NCBI RefSeq assembly: GCF_900111875.1
Contig: NZ_FOJU01000001.1
Coordinates: forward strand, 992,001 to 1,056,000
Source: Poseidonocella pacifica
GTDB taxonomy: Bacteria > Pseudomonadota > Alphaproteobacteria > Rhodobacterales > Rhodobacteraceae
Reading direction: 5' to 3'
Length of the DNA: 64,000 bases
Below are positions 9,133-18,396 of the stretch, in pieces (positions within the stretch are counted from its first letter, which is position 1; each line of letters begins with the position of its first letter). The notes under the pieces are model-generated. The model did no database searches, was not told where the DNA came from, and saw only the letters and a program-made list of their open reading frames with translations. A program made the translations under genes and the position numbers.

Positions 9133-11100
9133 ATGACGATGGATACCATCGACCGCGCAGACGCATCTGCCATTGCCGGTCATTCGGCCCGTACACCACA
9201 TGTCACCGCCGAGAGCTATCGCGAACTATACGCCGCATCAGTCGCCGATCCGGAAGCATTTTGGGCCGAACAAGCGCAGCGGCTGGAGTGGAGCACGCCC
9301 TTCACCAAGGTGAAGAATACCGATTTCACCTTGGGCCAGGTTTCGATCAAGTGGTTCGAGGACGGCCAACTTAACGTCGCGGCCAATTGCATCGACCGGC
9401 ATCTGGAGACGCGCGCGGATCAGACCGCCATCATCTTTGAGCCCGATGATCCCGCGACCGAAGCCCAACACATCACCTACCGCGAATTGCACCGCAGTGT
9501 TTGCCGGATGGCCAACATCATGGAGGACCTCGGCGTTCGCAAGGGGGACCGGGTGGTGATCTATCTGCCGATGATCCCCGAGGCTGCCTATGCCATGCTG
9601 GCCTGTGCGCGGATCGGCGCGATCCATTCCATCGTCTTTGCGGGCTTCTCACCCGATGCGCTGGCCTCCCGGATCAACGGATGCGATGCCAAGCTTGTCA
9701 TTACCGCCGACCACGCCCCCCGCGGGGGGCGCAAGACGCCACTGAAGGCGAATACCGACGCGGCGCTGTTGCACTGCAAGGACAGCGTCAAGCTTCTGAT
9801 GGTCCGCCGCACGGGCGAGCAGACAAGCTGGATCGACGGGCGCGACTTTGATTACAACGAATTGGCGCTTGAGGCCGATGATCACAGCGAGCCTGTGCCC
9901 GTCGATGCCGAGCACCCGCTCTTCGTCCTCTATACCTCCGGCTCCACCGGACAGCCGAAGGGCGTCGTGCACTCGACCGGCGGCTATCTTCTCTTTGCGG
10001 CGATGACGCATGAGATGGTGTTCGATTATCACGAAGGCGACGTCTACTGGTGTACGGCCGACGTAGGCTGGGTCACCGGGCACAGCTATATCGTCTATGG
10101 GCCTCTCGCCAATGGCGCGACCACCTTGATGTTCGAAGGCGTGCCGACATGGCCTGATGCCGGGCGCTTCTGGCAGGTCTGCGAGAAGCACAAGGTAAAC
10201 CAGTTCTATACCGCGCCCACCGCCATTCGCGCGTTGATGGGACAGGGCAAGGAATGGGTCGAGAAGTACGATCTGTCCTCCCTGCGCATCCTTGGAACGG
10301 TTGGCGAGCCGATCAACCCCGAAGCGTGGAATTGGTACAACGAGGTCGTCGGCGGAAGCCGCTGCCCCATCGTCGATACCTGGTGGCAGACGGAAACGGG
10401 CGGACACCTTCTGACCCCGCTGCCCGGCGCCATCGACACCAAACCCGGCTCGGCCACCCTGCCCTTCTTTGGCGTGCAGCCCGTGGTTCTCGATCCGCAT
10501 ACCGGCGAAGAGATCCATGAAACAGAGTGCGAGGGCGTGCTTTGCATCAAGGATAGCTGGCCTGCGCAGATGCGCACCGTCTGGGGCGATCACGACCGGT
10601 TCGAAAAGACGTATTTCTCCGACTACAAGGGATACTACTTCTCCGGCGATGGCTGCCGCCGCGATGCGGATGGCTATTACTGGATCACGGGGCGCGTCGA
10701 TGACGTCATCAACGTGTCGGGTCACCGGATGGGCACGGCGGAGGTCGAATCCGCTCTCGTCGCCCATGCCAAGGTCGCGGAAGCAGCCGTGGTCGGGTAC
10801 CCCCATCCGATCAAGGGCCAGGGCATCTATTGCTATGTCACGCTCATGAACGGGGTCGAGCCCTCCGACGAGCTTTGCAAGGAGCTGGAGAAATGGGTAC
10901 GGACCGAGATTGGCCCCATCGCCAAACCCGACCTTATCCAGTGGGCGCCCGGCCTGCCCAAGACCCGCTCGGGCAAGATCATGCGCCGCATCCTGCGCAA
11001 GATCGCTGAAGACGACTTCGGCGCGCTCGGCGATACCAGCACGCTGGCCGAACCGGCGGTGGTCGACGATCTCATCGACAATCGCATGAACCGGGCGTGA
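9133..11100 (+). CDS. acs: Acetyl-CoA synthetase (AMP-forming)
   Basis: Acs converts acetate, ATP and CoA to acetyl-CoA, AMP and pyrophosphate. The 655-residue length is standard. Motifs in order are the adenylate loop [14 protein letters not shown] (about residues 270-283), [22 protein letters not shown] (about 416-423) and the C-terminal [15 protein letters not shown], whose first SGK lysine is the site acetylated to silence Acs in other bacteria. The ATG at 9133 follows GAGGGAG by 8 bases. The stop overlaps the possible GTG start of the adenylate kinase gene, and an acetate-type symporter lies downstream, so uptake, activation and AMP recycling share one strand. Confidence 0.97.
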   Translation: MTMDTIDRADASAIAGHSARTPHVTAESYRELYAASVADPEAFWAEQAQRLEWSTPFTKVKNTDFTLGQVSIKWFEDGQLNVAANCIDRHLETRADQTAIIFEPDDPATEAQHITYRELHRSVCRMANIMEDLGVRKGDRVVIYLPMIPEAAYAMLACARIGAIHSIVFAGFSPDALASRINGCDAKLVITADHAPRGGRKTPLKANTDAALLHCKDSVKLLMVRRTGEQTSWIDGRDFDYNELALEADDHSEPVPVDAEHPLFVLYTSGSTGQPKGVVHSTGGYLLFAAMTHEMVFDYHEGDVYWCTADVGWVTGHSYIVYGPLANGATTLMFEGVPTWPDAGRFWQVCEKHKVNQFYTAPTAIRALMGQGKEWVEKYDLSSLRILGTVGEPINPEAWNWYNEVVGGSRCPIVDTWWQTETGGHLLTPLPGAIDTKPGSATLPFFGVQPVVLDPHTGEEIHETECEGVLCIKDSWPAQMRTVWGDHDRFEKTYFSDYKGYYFSGDGCRRDADGYYWITGRVDDVINVSGHRMGTAEVESALVAHAKVAEAAVVGYPHPIKGQGIYCYVTLMNGVEPSDELCKELEKWVRTEIGPIAKPDLIQWAPGLPKTRSGKIMRRILRKIAEDDFGALGDTSTLAEPAVVDDLIDNRMNRA

Positions 11101-11105
11101 TCGTG

Positions 11106-11789
11106 ATGGATGGACAAACACACCTCGCCGCAGCCGTATTGATCCTGCTCGGGCCTCCGGGCGCGGGCAAGGGAACCCAGGCGCGGCGCCTCGCGGAAAA
11201 CTTCGGCTTCGTCCAGCTTTCGACCGGAGACCTTTTGCGCGCAGCGGTTGCCGCGGGCACCGAAGCGGGTCTGCGGGCCAAGGCGGTCATGGAGGCGGGG
11301 CAACTCGTCTCCGACGATATCGTCATCGCGATCCTCAACGATCGCCTGTCGGAACCTGACTGCGCGCGCGGGGTCATCCTCGACGGCTTTCCCCGCACCA
11401 CCGTGCAGGCAGACGCGCTCGAGGCGCTTCTGGCGGAGCGCGGTCAAAGGATCACCACCGCGATCAGCCTAGATGTCGAGGACGAAGCGATGGTGACGCG
11501 CATCTCGGGGCGCTACACCTGCGCGGGCTGCGGAGAAGGCTATCACGACAGCTTCAAGAAGACCGCCACACCGGGCACCTGCGACCATTGCGGCGGAACC
11601 GAAATGGTCCGCCGAGCCGATGACACGCCGGACACCGTGAGCCAGCGACTGGCGGCCTATCACGCCCAGACCGCGCCGCTCATCGCCTATTATCGACAAC
11701 GCGGTGCGCTCAACCGGATCGATGCCATGGGCTCGATCGACGACATCGCGACCGAGCTCGACCGGGTGGTCCGAACGGCCATCTGCTGA
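11106..11789 (+). CDS. adk: Adenylate kinase with zinc-type LID domain
   Basis: Adenylate kinase equilibrates AMP + ATP with 2 ADP. The 227-residue product has the P-loop GPPGAGKGTQ, the AMP-site stretch STGDLLRAAVAAGTEAG, GVILDGFPRT, and a long LID domain with four cysteines arranged as CAGCGEGY and CDHCGGTE (residues ~138-165) that would bind zinc. It lies directly after acs: an in-frame GTG at 11097 would overlap the acs stop (GTGA), while ATG 11106 gives the start used here. The position suggests it is dedicated to recycling AMP made by Acs, separate from a housekeeping adk expected in the ribosomal protein operon (inference). The first ~10 residues are longer than usual. Confidence 0.9.
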   Translation: MDGQTHLAAAVLILLGPPGAGKGTQARRLAENFGFVQLSTGDLLRAAVAAGTEAGLRAKAVMEAGQLVSDDIVIAILNDRLSEPDCARGVILDGFPRTTVQADALEALLAERGQRITTAISLDVEDEAMVTRISGRYTCAGCGEGYHDSFKKTATPGTCDHCGGTEMVRRADDTPDTVSQRLAAYHAQTAPLIAYYRQRGALNRIDAMGSIDDIATELDRVVRTAIC

Positions 11790-11875
11790 ACACCCGCCCG
11801 GGCCCGCAAGGCCCCGGCGACAGGAGGATCACGGGCGCGAGCCGCGTCCGGGAGGGAAAAGAGGAGGACCGCACA

Positions 11876-12160
11876 ATGGCGGAACAATCGTCACATTCGG
11901 CGCAAGTCAGAGAGGCAGACCGTAGCTACTGGTCAGCCAACCTGCGCCTTATCATCATCAGCCTCATCATCTGGGCTGTGGTATCTTTCGGCTTTGGCAT
12001 CCTGCTGCGCCCCATGCTTTCGGGCATCGCGGTCGGCGGCAGCGACCTTGGCTTCTGGTTCGCCCAACAGGGCAGCATTCTTGTGTTTCTCGCACTGATC
12101 TTCTTCTACGCATGGCGCATGAACAAGCTCGATCGCGAACACGGCGTGGACGAGGAATAA
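11876..12160 (+). CDS. Sodium:solute symporter small subunit (DUF4212, TIGR03647 type)
   Basis: This 94-residue membrane protein belongs to the small-partner family found next to VC_2705-type sodium:solute symporters. It has the family opening READRSYWSANLRLI and two hydrophobic segments, about residues 24-46 (LRLIIISLIIWAVVSFGFGI) and 60-82 (FWFAQQGSILVFLALIFFYA), followed by a positively charged YAWRMNKLDREHG end. A strong ribosome site (AGAGGAGG) precedes the ATG. It ends 4 bases before the large symporter gene, so the two are expected to be made together as one transporter. Confidence 0.9.
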   Translation: MAEQSSHSAQVREADRSYWSANLRLIIISLIIWAVVSFGFGILLRPMLSGIAVGGSDLGFWFAQQGSILVFLALIFFYAWRMNKLDREHGVDEE

Positions 12161-12164
12161 GGCA

Positions 12165-13949
12165 ATGGATCAGTTTACCCTCAACCTCATCTTCGTCGGT
12201 GCGAGCTTCGCGCTCTATATCGGCATCGCGATCTGGGCCCGTGCCGGATCGACGGCGGAATTCTATGCCGCTGGCCGGGGCATCCACCCCGTCACCAACG
12301 GCATGGCCACGGCGGCGGACTGGATGTCGGCAGCCTCCTTCATCTCGATGGCAGGTCTCATCGCCTTCGTGGGCTATGACAACTCCACCTACCTGATGGG
12401 ATGGACCGGCGGCTATGTCCTTCTGGCCCTTCTCCTGGCTCCCTACCTGCGCAAGTTCGGCAAGTTCACCGTCTCCGAATTCATCGGCGATCGGTTCTAT
12501 AGCCCGACCGCGCGCATGGTTGCCGTGATCTGTCTGATCGTGGCCTCCACCACCTATGTGATCGGTCAGATGACCGGCGTGGGCGTGGCCTTTGGCCGCT
12601 TCCTTGAGGTGTCCAACACGACCGGCCTGCTGATCGGCGCCTGCGTTGTCTTTGCTTACGCAGTGTTTGGCGGCATGAAGGGCGTGACCTATACGCAGGT
12701 TGCGCAATACTGCGTGCTGATCATGGCCTACACGATCCCGGCGATCTTCATCTCGCTGCAACTGACCGGCAATCCGATCCCGGCGCTTGGCCTCTTCGGC
12801 GAGCATCAGGCCAGCGGCGAGCCACTTCTGGCGCGTCTTGACCAGATTGTCACTGACCTGGGCTTCAACGAATACACCGCCCATAACGGCGACACCGTCA
12901 ACATGGTGCTCTTCACCCTGTCGCTGATGATCGGCACCGCGGGCTTGCCCCACGTCATCATGCGCTTCTTCACGGTTCCCCGCGTTGCCGATGCTCGCTG
13001 GTCCGCCGGTTGGGCGCTCGTCTTCATCGCCCTGCTCTACCTGACGGCCCCGGCCGTGGGCGCAATGGCGCGGCTCAACATCACCGATCTGATGTGGCCC
13101 GAAGGCACCTCTGGTGAGGCCGTGGCGATCGAACAGATCGAAAGCGATCCGGCCTATGACTGGATGGCGACATGGCAGACAACCGGCCTTCTCGGCTGGG
13201 AAGACAAGAACGGTGACGGGCGTATCCAATACTATAACGACGCCAGCCCCGAACTTCAGGCACGTGCCGCGGAAAATGGCTGGGAGGGGAACGAGCTTAC
13301 CAACTTCAACCGCGACATCCTCGTCCTTGCCAACCCCGAGATTGCCAACCTTCCCGGTTGGGTGATCGGCCTTGTGGCGGCTGGCGGCCTTGCTGCGGCG
13401 CTCTCCACGGCGGCGGGTCTGTTGCTGGCGATTTCCTCAGCGGTCTCTCATGACCTGATCAAGGGCGCGATCAACCCCGGCATCTCAGAGAAGGGTGAAC
13501 TGCTCTCCGCTCGGATCGCCATGGGCGTCGCTATCGCGGTGGCAACCTATCTGGGGATGAACCCTCCGGGCTTCGCCGCCCAAACGGTGGCACTCGCCTT
13601 TGGACTGGCTGCGGCCTCGATCTTCCCGGCGCTGATGATGGGGATCTTCTCGACCCGTATCAACAACGTCGGTGCGGTCTCCGGGATGCTCGCAGGTCTG
13701 CTTGTGACCCTGCTCTATATCTTCCTGCACAAGGGCTGGTTCTTCATCCCTGACACCAACAGCTTCACCGACGCCGATCCGTTGCTTGGCACTGTCCAGT
13801 CAACGTCCTTCGGTGCGGTGGGCGCGGCGATCAACTTCGCGGTGGCCTATGCGGTCTCCCTCGCGACGAAGGACACGCCGCAGCACATCAAGGACCTCGT
13901 CGAAAGCGTTCGGATCCCCCGCGGGGCCGGCACGGCGCAGGATCACTGA
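12165..13949 (+). CDS. Cation:acetate-type symporter, VC_2705 subfamily of the SSS family
   Basis: This large membrane protein (594 residues, about 13 helices) belongs to the sodium:solute symporter family near ActP. Visible features are FYAAGRGIHPVTNGMATAAD with ADWMSAASFISMAGL (the substrate and Na+ region of helices 1-2), VSEFIGDRFYSP, GFGGMKGVTYTQVAQYCVL-type helix 5 sequence (AYAVFGGMKGVTYTQVAQYC) and GLAAALSTAAGLLLAISSAVSHD in helix 8. A hydrophilic insert of about 100 residues (around 305-400, NGDGRIQYYNDASPELQ) is typical of the subfamily. Its place between acs-adk and the DUF294 gene supports acetate or another short monocarboxylate as substrate; the exact solute is inference. A strong terminator follows. 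Confidence 0.92.
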   Translation: MDQFTLNLIFVGASFALYIGIAIWARAGSTAEFYAAGRGIHPVTNGMATAADWMSAASFISMAGLIAFVGYDNSTYLMGWTGGYVLLALLLAPYLRKFGKFTVSEFIGDRFYSPTARMVAVICLIVASTTYVIGQMTGVGVAFGRFLEVSNTTGLLIGACVVFAYAVFGGMKGVTYTQVAQYCVLIMAYTIPAIFISLQLTGNPIPALGLFGEHQASGEPLLARLDQIVTDLGFNEYTAHNGDTVNMVLFTLSLMIGTAGLPHVIMRFFTVPRVADARWSAGWALVFIALLYLTAPAVGAMARLNITDLMWPEGTSGEAVAIEQIESDPAYDWMATWQTTGLLGWEDKNGDGRIQYYNDASPELQARAAENGWEGNELTNFNRDILVLANPEIANLPGWVIGLVAAGGLAAALSTAAGLLLAISSAVSHDLIKGAINPGISEKGELLSARIAMGVAIAVATYLGMNPPGFAAQTVALAFGLAAASIFPALMMGIFSTRINNVGAVSGMLAGLLVTLLYIFLHKGWFFIPDTNSFTDADPLLGTVQSTSFGAVGAAINFAVAYAVSLATKDTPQHIKDLVESVRIPRGAGTAQDH

Positions 13950-13990
13950 TCCCCCCGGCGCGGGCCAACTGCATGGCCCGCTCCTCCTCT

Positions 13991-14021
13991 CCCGCCCGGG
14001 CGTTCCCGGGCGGGACTTTTT
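13991..14021 (+). terminator. Intrinsic terminator after the symporter gene
   Basis: A 10-bp perfect stem (CCCGCCCGGG 13991-14000 with CCCGGGCGGG 14005-14014), loop CGTT, is followed by ACTTTTT. This is a textbook factor-independent terminator. It should cut most transcription before the DUF294 gene, whose ATG lies only 15 bases beyond it, so that gene needs read-through or a promoter overlapping the symporter end. Confidence 0.92.
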
Positions 14022-14035
14022 GACGGACCAATCCC

Positions 14036-15859
14036 ATGACCGAGATTGCCGATACCGCCGAATTTCTTGCATCGGTTCATCCCTACGACAGCTTCAATGC
14101 GCAGGAACGTCAGGCGCTCGCCGCCCGTATCACGCGCACCCGCATCCCCGCCGGATCCGATATCTATGCCTACGGCGCGCCGCTTGAGGGGCTGTACCTC
14201 GTACGCGAGGGGTTGGTGGAGATACTCGGAGAGACGGGCGAAGTCATTTCCCATCTTGGTCCCCGCAATTCCTTTGGCGAGCGCGGCCTTATGCGCAACG
14301 GTCTGGCCGCAAGTTCCGCACGCGCGGAAACACCCGTCGAAGTCCTGATCATTCCGGTAAAAGAGTTCACACGCCTGCGCCAAAGTGCGCCAGCCTTCCA
14401 GCGGTTCTTCGAACGCGGCCGGCCCACGCGCGGCCCCCGTGCAGATCTGTCGACGTCGCGCGTCGACGCCCTCATGGCCCGAACGCCGATCTCCTGCCCA
14501 CCCGAAACCACCGTCCAGCAGGCCGCGCGCCTGATGCGGGATCATCATGTGTCCTGCCTGTGCGTGACCGTGGGCGATGACCTCGCCGGGATCGTGACCT
14601 TGCGCGATCTGTCCGGCCGCGTCGTGGCCGATGCGCGCCCGCCCGAGACGCCGGTTTCCGAGGTGATGAGCACCGATATCGTCACGCTCTCCCCCGATGC
14701 GATCGGCTCCGATGTACTGCACCTGATGATGGAACGGCGGGTTGGCCACGTGCCGATCTGCGAAGCCGGGCGCCTGACCGGAATTGTCACGCAGACGGAT
14801 CTCACGCGGTATCAGGCGCTCAATTCTGCGGAACTCGTGCGCGGGATTGCCAGCGCGCCGGACGCCACCGTCATGGCGCGCAGCACAGCGCAGATCCCTT
14901 CCCTGCTCGCGCAGCTCTTTGCCACGGGTCTTCGTCACGATGTCATCACGCGGCTGATCACAGATGTGGCCGATACCGCGACGCGAAAACTCCTCGCTTT
15001 GGCTGAGGCCCGGCTTGGCCCGCCGCCCCTGCCCTATCTCTGGCTGGCCTGCGGATCGCAAGGCCGGCAGGAACAGACCGGTGTCAGCGATCAGGACAAT
15101 TGCCTCTTCCTCGCTGACGGGGTCAGCGATGCCGACCGGGATGGCTATTTCGCTGAATTGGCCCAATTCGTCTGTGACGGGCTCGATACCTGCGGCTATG
15201 TCTATTGTCCCGGTGACATGATGGCGACCAACCCACGCTGGCGACAGCCTGTGTCCGTCTGGCGCGACTATTTCGACGGGTGGATCACGCGCCCGGACCC
15301 CGAGGCCCAGATGCTTGCCTCCGTCATGTTCGACCTGCGCCCCATCGGGGGGGCCACGGCGCTCTTTGGCGATCTGCAGGACGAAACGCTCCGCAAGGCC
15401 GCGCGAAACTCCATCTTTGTCGCCCATATGGTGGCCAACTCGCTCAAGCACACGCCGCCGCTCAGCCTTTTTCGCGGCTTTGCCACGATCCGATCGGGCG
15501 TACACCGCAACCATATCGACATGAAGCATAGCGGCGTCGTGCCGGTCACCGATCTGGCCCGCGTCTATGCGCTGCAGGGTCAGCTGAAACCTGCCAACAC
15601 CCGCGCGCGCATCGAGGCGGGGATCGCAGCGGGGGTCGTCTCGGCCAGTGGCGGACAGAGCTTGCTGGACGCCTATGACCTGATCGCCGAAAGCCGGCTT
15701 GCCCATCAGGCCCGGCGCGTGGCCGCCTCGCAAGCTCCCGACAACTACCTGTCACCGGCCGAATTGTCGGATTTTGACCGAAGTCATTTGCGTGACGCGT
15801 TTGTTGTGGTCAAATCCATGCAGAGCGCCATCGGGCACGGGCGCGGCGCCTTGAGCTGA
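14036..15859 (+). CDS. cNMP-binding / CBS / DUF294 nucleotidyltransferase-like protein
   Basis: A 607-residue soluble multi-domain protein. Residues ~15-125 form a cyclic-nucleotide-binding-like beta roll (IPAGSDIYAYGAPLEGLYLV, GERGLMRNG). Residues ~145-260 hold two CBS motifs (DHHVSCLCVTVGDDLAGIVT and RRVGHVPICEAGRLTGIVT). Residues ~330-430 are the DUF294 nucleotidyltransferase-like domain with GSQGRQEQTG and DQDN at 339-356, followed by the DUF294 C-terminal helical domain. This is the arrangement of GlnD-like putative signalling proteins commonly found beside VC_2705-type symporters. It probably senses adenylate or cyclic nucleotides, but the reaction is unknown. Upstream is a terminator; the next two genes follow closely. 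Confidence 0.88.
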   Translation: MTEIADTAEFLASVHPYDSFNAQERQALAARITRTRIPAGSDIYAYGAPLEGLYLVREGLVEILGETGEVISHLGPRNSFGERGLMRNGLAASSARAETPVEVLIIPVKEFTRLRQSAPAFQRFFERGRPTRGPRADLSTSRVDALMARTPISCPPETTVQQAARLMRDHHVSCLCVTVGDDLAGIVTLRDLSGRVVADARPPETPVSEVMSTDIVTLSPDAIGSDVLHLMMERRVGHVPICEAGRLTGIVTQTDLTRYQALNSAELVRGIASAPDATVMARSTAQIPSLLAQLFATGLRHDVITRLITDVADTATRKLLALAEARLGPPPLPYLWLACGSQGRQEQTGVSDQDNCLFLADGVSDADRDGYFAELAQFVCDGLDTCGYVYCPGDMMATNPRWRQPVSVWRDYFDGWITRPDPEAQMLASVMFDLRPIGGATALFGDLQDETLRKAARNSIFVAHMVANSLKHTPPLSLFRGFATIRSGVHRNHIDMKHSGVVPVTDLARVYALQGQLKPANTRARIEAGIAAGVVSASGGQSLLDAYDLIAESRLAHQARRVAASQAPDNYLSPAELSDFDRSHLRDAFVVVKSMQSAIGHGRGALS

Positions 15860-15899
15860 ATCGGCCCGCAAAAGGGGCAAAGACCCCGGGAGGAAAGAG

Positions 15900-16424
15900 A
15901 TGTTTCTGGAACTCGTTGCGGTGATTGCCGCCGGGATCGGGGGGGCGGGTATCGCGCTTCTGCTCGGGCGGCTCTTGGGCGGGCGTCTGCCCCGCTGGAC
16001 GGCACCGGTCTTTGCCGGGGCGGCGATGCTGGGCACCACGATCGCCTCCGAATACGGCTGGTACGGGCGCACGGCGGATGCCTTGCCTGCGGACATGATC
16101 GTTGCCGAAACAGTGGAATCCCGCGCGGCCTATCGACCATGGACCTATCTCGTGCCCTATGTTGATCGCTTCGTGGCCGTGGATATGGCTACCCTGCGCC
16201 GCCACGACGATGCCCCGACAACCCAGATTTCCGACCTCTATTTCTTCGGCCGCTGGCAGGCCACCCGCAGCGCGACCATCGTAGCGGATTGCGCAGCAGA
16301 TCGGCGCGCCATCCTGAGCGACGGCGCCGCCTTTGCCCCCGACGGACAGATCGAGGGGCTTTTGTGGGTCGCCCCCGGCGATGATGACTCGATCCTGCGC
16401 ACGATCTGCGGGGGGGCGGGATGA
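15900..16424 (+). CDS. Conserved membrane-anchored protein of unknown function
   Basis: I do not recognise a named family. The 174-residue product has two N-terminal hydrophobic segments, about residues 2-27 (rich in Ala, Gly, Leu) and 32-52 (WTAPVFAGAAMLGTTIAS), then a hydrophilic part of about 120 residues with conserved-looking YRPWTYLVPYVDRFVAVD and DLYFFGRWQATRS, and two cysteines (CAADRR, ICGGAG). The soluble part probably faces the periplasm or cytosol as one domain. GGAGG lies 8 bases before the ATG, and the 3' end overlaps the exonuclease gene start by 4 bases (ATGA), so the two are coupled. Context points to a partner in the DUF294/exonuclease unit. Confidence 0.75.
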   Translation: MFLELVAVIAAGIGGAGIALLLGRLLGGRLPRWTAPVFAGAAMLGTTIASEYGWYGRTADALPADMIVAETVESRAAYRPWTYLVPYVDRFVAVDMATLRRHDDAPTTQISDLYFFGRWQATRSATIVADCAADRRAILSDGAAFAPDGQIEGLLWVAPGDDDSILRTICGGAG

Positions 16425-17803
16425 GCCTGCGCGCACGCATCTGGAAGGGCGTCGCGCTCTGCGCCGGAGTTGCTGTTGTGGCGCTCTGGGCGGGGCTGAT
16501 CCTCGCGGGGCGCAGCGACGACCCGCTTCTGTTCGCCGGGCTATTCGGCAGCTTCGCCCTCATCTTTGTCGCGGCGGGCTTCGGGTATCTCTTGGATGAC
16601 CGGTTGGCCCGGCCGTTGGAGCGGGTTGCCGCGTGGTTGCGCGCCTGTTCCCATGCCGAACACCTGCCCACAGCCCCGAATGCGCAAGACCTCGGGGATT
16701 TGCTTCCCGCGGCCAAGGCGCTGGCGGAGGAAACGCATCTGGCCCACCGGGCCGCGGATCGCCTTACACAGGAACGCACCGCGCTGCTCGAGGCCGAACG
16801 CACCCGCCTTGCCCAGATCCTCACGGAAATCCCCATCGCCACGATCCTGCTCTCGCCGGAGGGGCGCATAACGCTGTATGACGGACAAGCCGCCGAGGTT
16901 CTGGCCTCCATCGCGCCGCCACGCCTTCATGCCCGGATCACAAGCTATCTTGACCCCGCGGCGGTGGAACAGGCCCAACGTCAGGTTGCCAAGACGGGGC
17001 GGCCCGTCTCCTTTACCGCCCGCGCCGGTGATCAGGCGCTTGACTGCGCACTCAAACCGCTCGGGACGGACGGCAATTCGGTGCTGTTGATCGAACATGC
17101 CGAAGCGAAACTCGCGCCCGAGGCGTCCCGCCCCCTTGCCTATGATTTCGGCATGGTGGCCAAACCGCCCGAAACGCTGGCTCAATGCCCGCTTGACCGG
17201 CTGACCTGCGTGGTGTTTGACCTCGAAACCACGGGCCTTCTGCCGCATAAGGACGACGTGGTACAGATCGGCGCCCTGCGGGTGATGAACGGGCGGATCC
17301 TGGCCGGAGAAGAGGTCGACGAGTTGGTCAACCCGGGCCGTCCGATTCCGCCCGCATCGACCCGCGTGCACGGTATCAACGATGCCATGGTGGCCGGAGC
17401 CGCCGACTTCGCCACAACCTCGCGCAGGTTCCACCACTTCTGCGAAGATGCTGTCATCGTGGCGCATAACGCGCCGTTCGATATGGCGTTTCTGCACAAG
17501 TCGGGAAAGGCCACCGGCTGTACCTGGGACCACCCCATTCTCGATACGGTCCTGTTGTCGGCGGTGCTCTATGGCACGTCGGAGCCCCATGCGCTCGACG
17601 CGCTGTGCGATCGACTTGGGGTAACGATCCCCGCCCACCTTCGCCACACGGCACTGGGCGATGCCCGCGCCACTGCCGAAGCGTTGGTGCGGATGATCCC
17701 GATGCTCATGAGCCGGGGCATCAGGACACTGGGGCAAACCATCGAGGCGACCTCGCAACACGGGCGCTTGATACAGGATCTCAACACCCCTGCCGATGCC
17801 TGA
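16421..17803 (+). CDS. Membrane-anchored DnaQ-like 3'-5' exonuclease with PAS-like middle domain
   Basis: A 460-residue protein with three parts. Two membrane helices lie at about residues 11-29 and 37-56, and the following segment (DDRLARPLERVAAWLRACSH) resembles a HAMP-type linker. Residues ~125-225 look like a PAS domain (LAQILTEIPIATILLSPEGR, then ITLYDGQAAEVL). Residues ~262-430 are an exonuclease of the DEDDh class: FDLETTG (D267, E269), HNAPFDMAF (D354) and HTALGDARAT (H409, D414), with PHALDALCDRLGV between. The catalytic residues are complete. A sensor-like membrane protein carrying a nuclease rather than a kinase is unusual. It is coupled to the preceding membrane protein and lies in the acetate module. 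Confidence 0.88.
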   Translation: MSLRARIWKGVALCAGVAVVALWAGLILAGRSDDPLLFAGLFGSFALIFVAAGFGYLLDDRLARPLERVAAWLRACSHAEHLPTAPNAQDLGDLLPAAKALAEETHLAHRAADRLTQERTALLEAERTRLAQILTEIPIATILLSPEGRITLYDGQAAEVLASIAPPRLHARITSYLDPAAVEQAQRQVAKTGRPVSFTARAGDQALDCALKPLGTDGNSVLLIEHAEAKLAPEASRPLAYDFGMVAKPPETLAQCPLDRLTCVVFDLETTGLLPHKDDVVQIGALRVMNGRILAGEEVDELVNPGRPIPPASTRVHGINDAMVAGAADFATTSRRFHHFCEDAVIVAHNAPFDMAFLHKSGKATGCTWDHPILDTVLLSAVLYGTSEPHALDALCDRLGVTIPAHLRHTALGDARATAEALVRMIPMLMSRGIRTLGQTIEATSQHGRLIQDLNTPADA

Positions 17804-17901
17804 ACCGGCCGCCTGCTCGCCTTGACCCTGCGCACGCCATTTGACATCTTCGCAGGCGCATTAGGTCACGACGTGCTGTGACAGACTTGGGAGTACACCG
17901 C

Positions 17902-18396
17902 GTGGCCGAAACCTTTGTTCCCGGCGCCGAAACGGCGCAGGACTATCGCCGCGCCCTTGGGTGTTTTTCCACCGGGGTAACGGTTGTGTCCTGCGAAACG
18001 GAACAGGGGCCGATCGGCATCACGGCCAACTCCTTTTCCTCCGTTTCCTTGGATCCGCCGCTGGTCCTTTGGTCCGTGGCCTGCGCCTCGGCGCGCCACT
18101 CTGCTTTTGTCGGTGCGCGGCATTTCACCATCCACGTCATGGGCTCTGATCAAGAGGACATCGCAACCGGCTTCGCCCGCGAGGGCGATGTCTATGCCGA
18201 CCTTGATTGGCATCGAAGCGCGGAGGGCGCGCCGGTGATCGCCGGATGCCTTGCGCACTTCGAATGCGAACGTGAGGCGCTCCATGACGCCGGCGATCAT
18301 ACAATCGTCGTTGGCCGAGTCCTGCGCGCCGCGCACCGGACGGGAGAGCCGCTCCTTTTCGCCTTGGGCAAGTTTGGCCGTTTCATGGGCGTCTGA
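17902..18396 (+). CDS. Flavin reductase-like FMN-binding protein
   Basis: The 164-residue product belongs to the flavin reductase domain family (DIM6/NTAB, HpaC-like), which reduces free FMN or FAD with NAD(P)H, often for a two-component monooxygenase. Typical parts are YRRALGCFSTGVTVVS at the N-terminus, GITANSFSSVSLDPPLVLW (flavin phosphate region), and HFTIHVMGSDQEDIA. The GTG at 17902 is chosen because GGGAG lies 8 bases upstream; a GTG at 17878 would add 8 residues. No monooxygenase partner is adjacent, so the physiological role is open. Confidence 0.88.
   Translation: MAETFVPGAETAQDYRRALGCFSTGVTVVSCETEQGPIGITANSFSSVSLDPPLVLWSVACASARHSAFVGARHFTIHVMGSDQEDIATGFAREGDVYADLDWHRSAEGAPVIAGCLAHFECEREALHDAGDHTIVVGRVLRAAHRTGEPLLFALGKFGRFMGV

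Noticed and set aside
9105-9374. A small open frame starting right after a strong GGAGGGAGG site before acs
   Set aside because: It runs into acs in another frame, with no family match; acs has its own ribosome site.
13943-15733. A 596-codon minus-strand frame opposite the DUF294 gene
   Set aside because: The plus-strand product has clear cNMP, CBS and DUF294 motifs; the antisense product has none.
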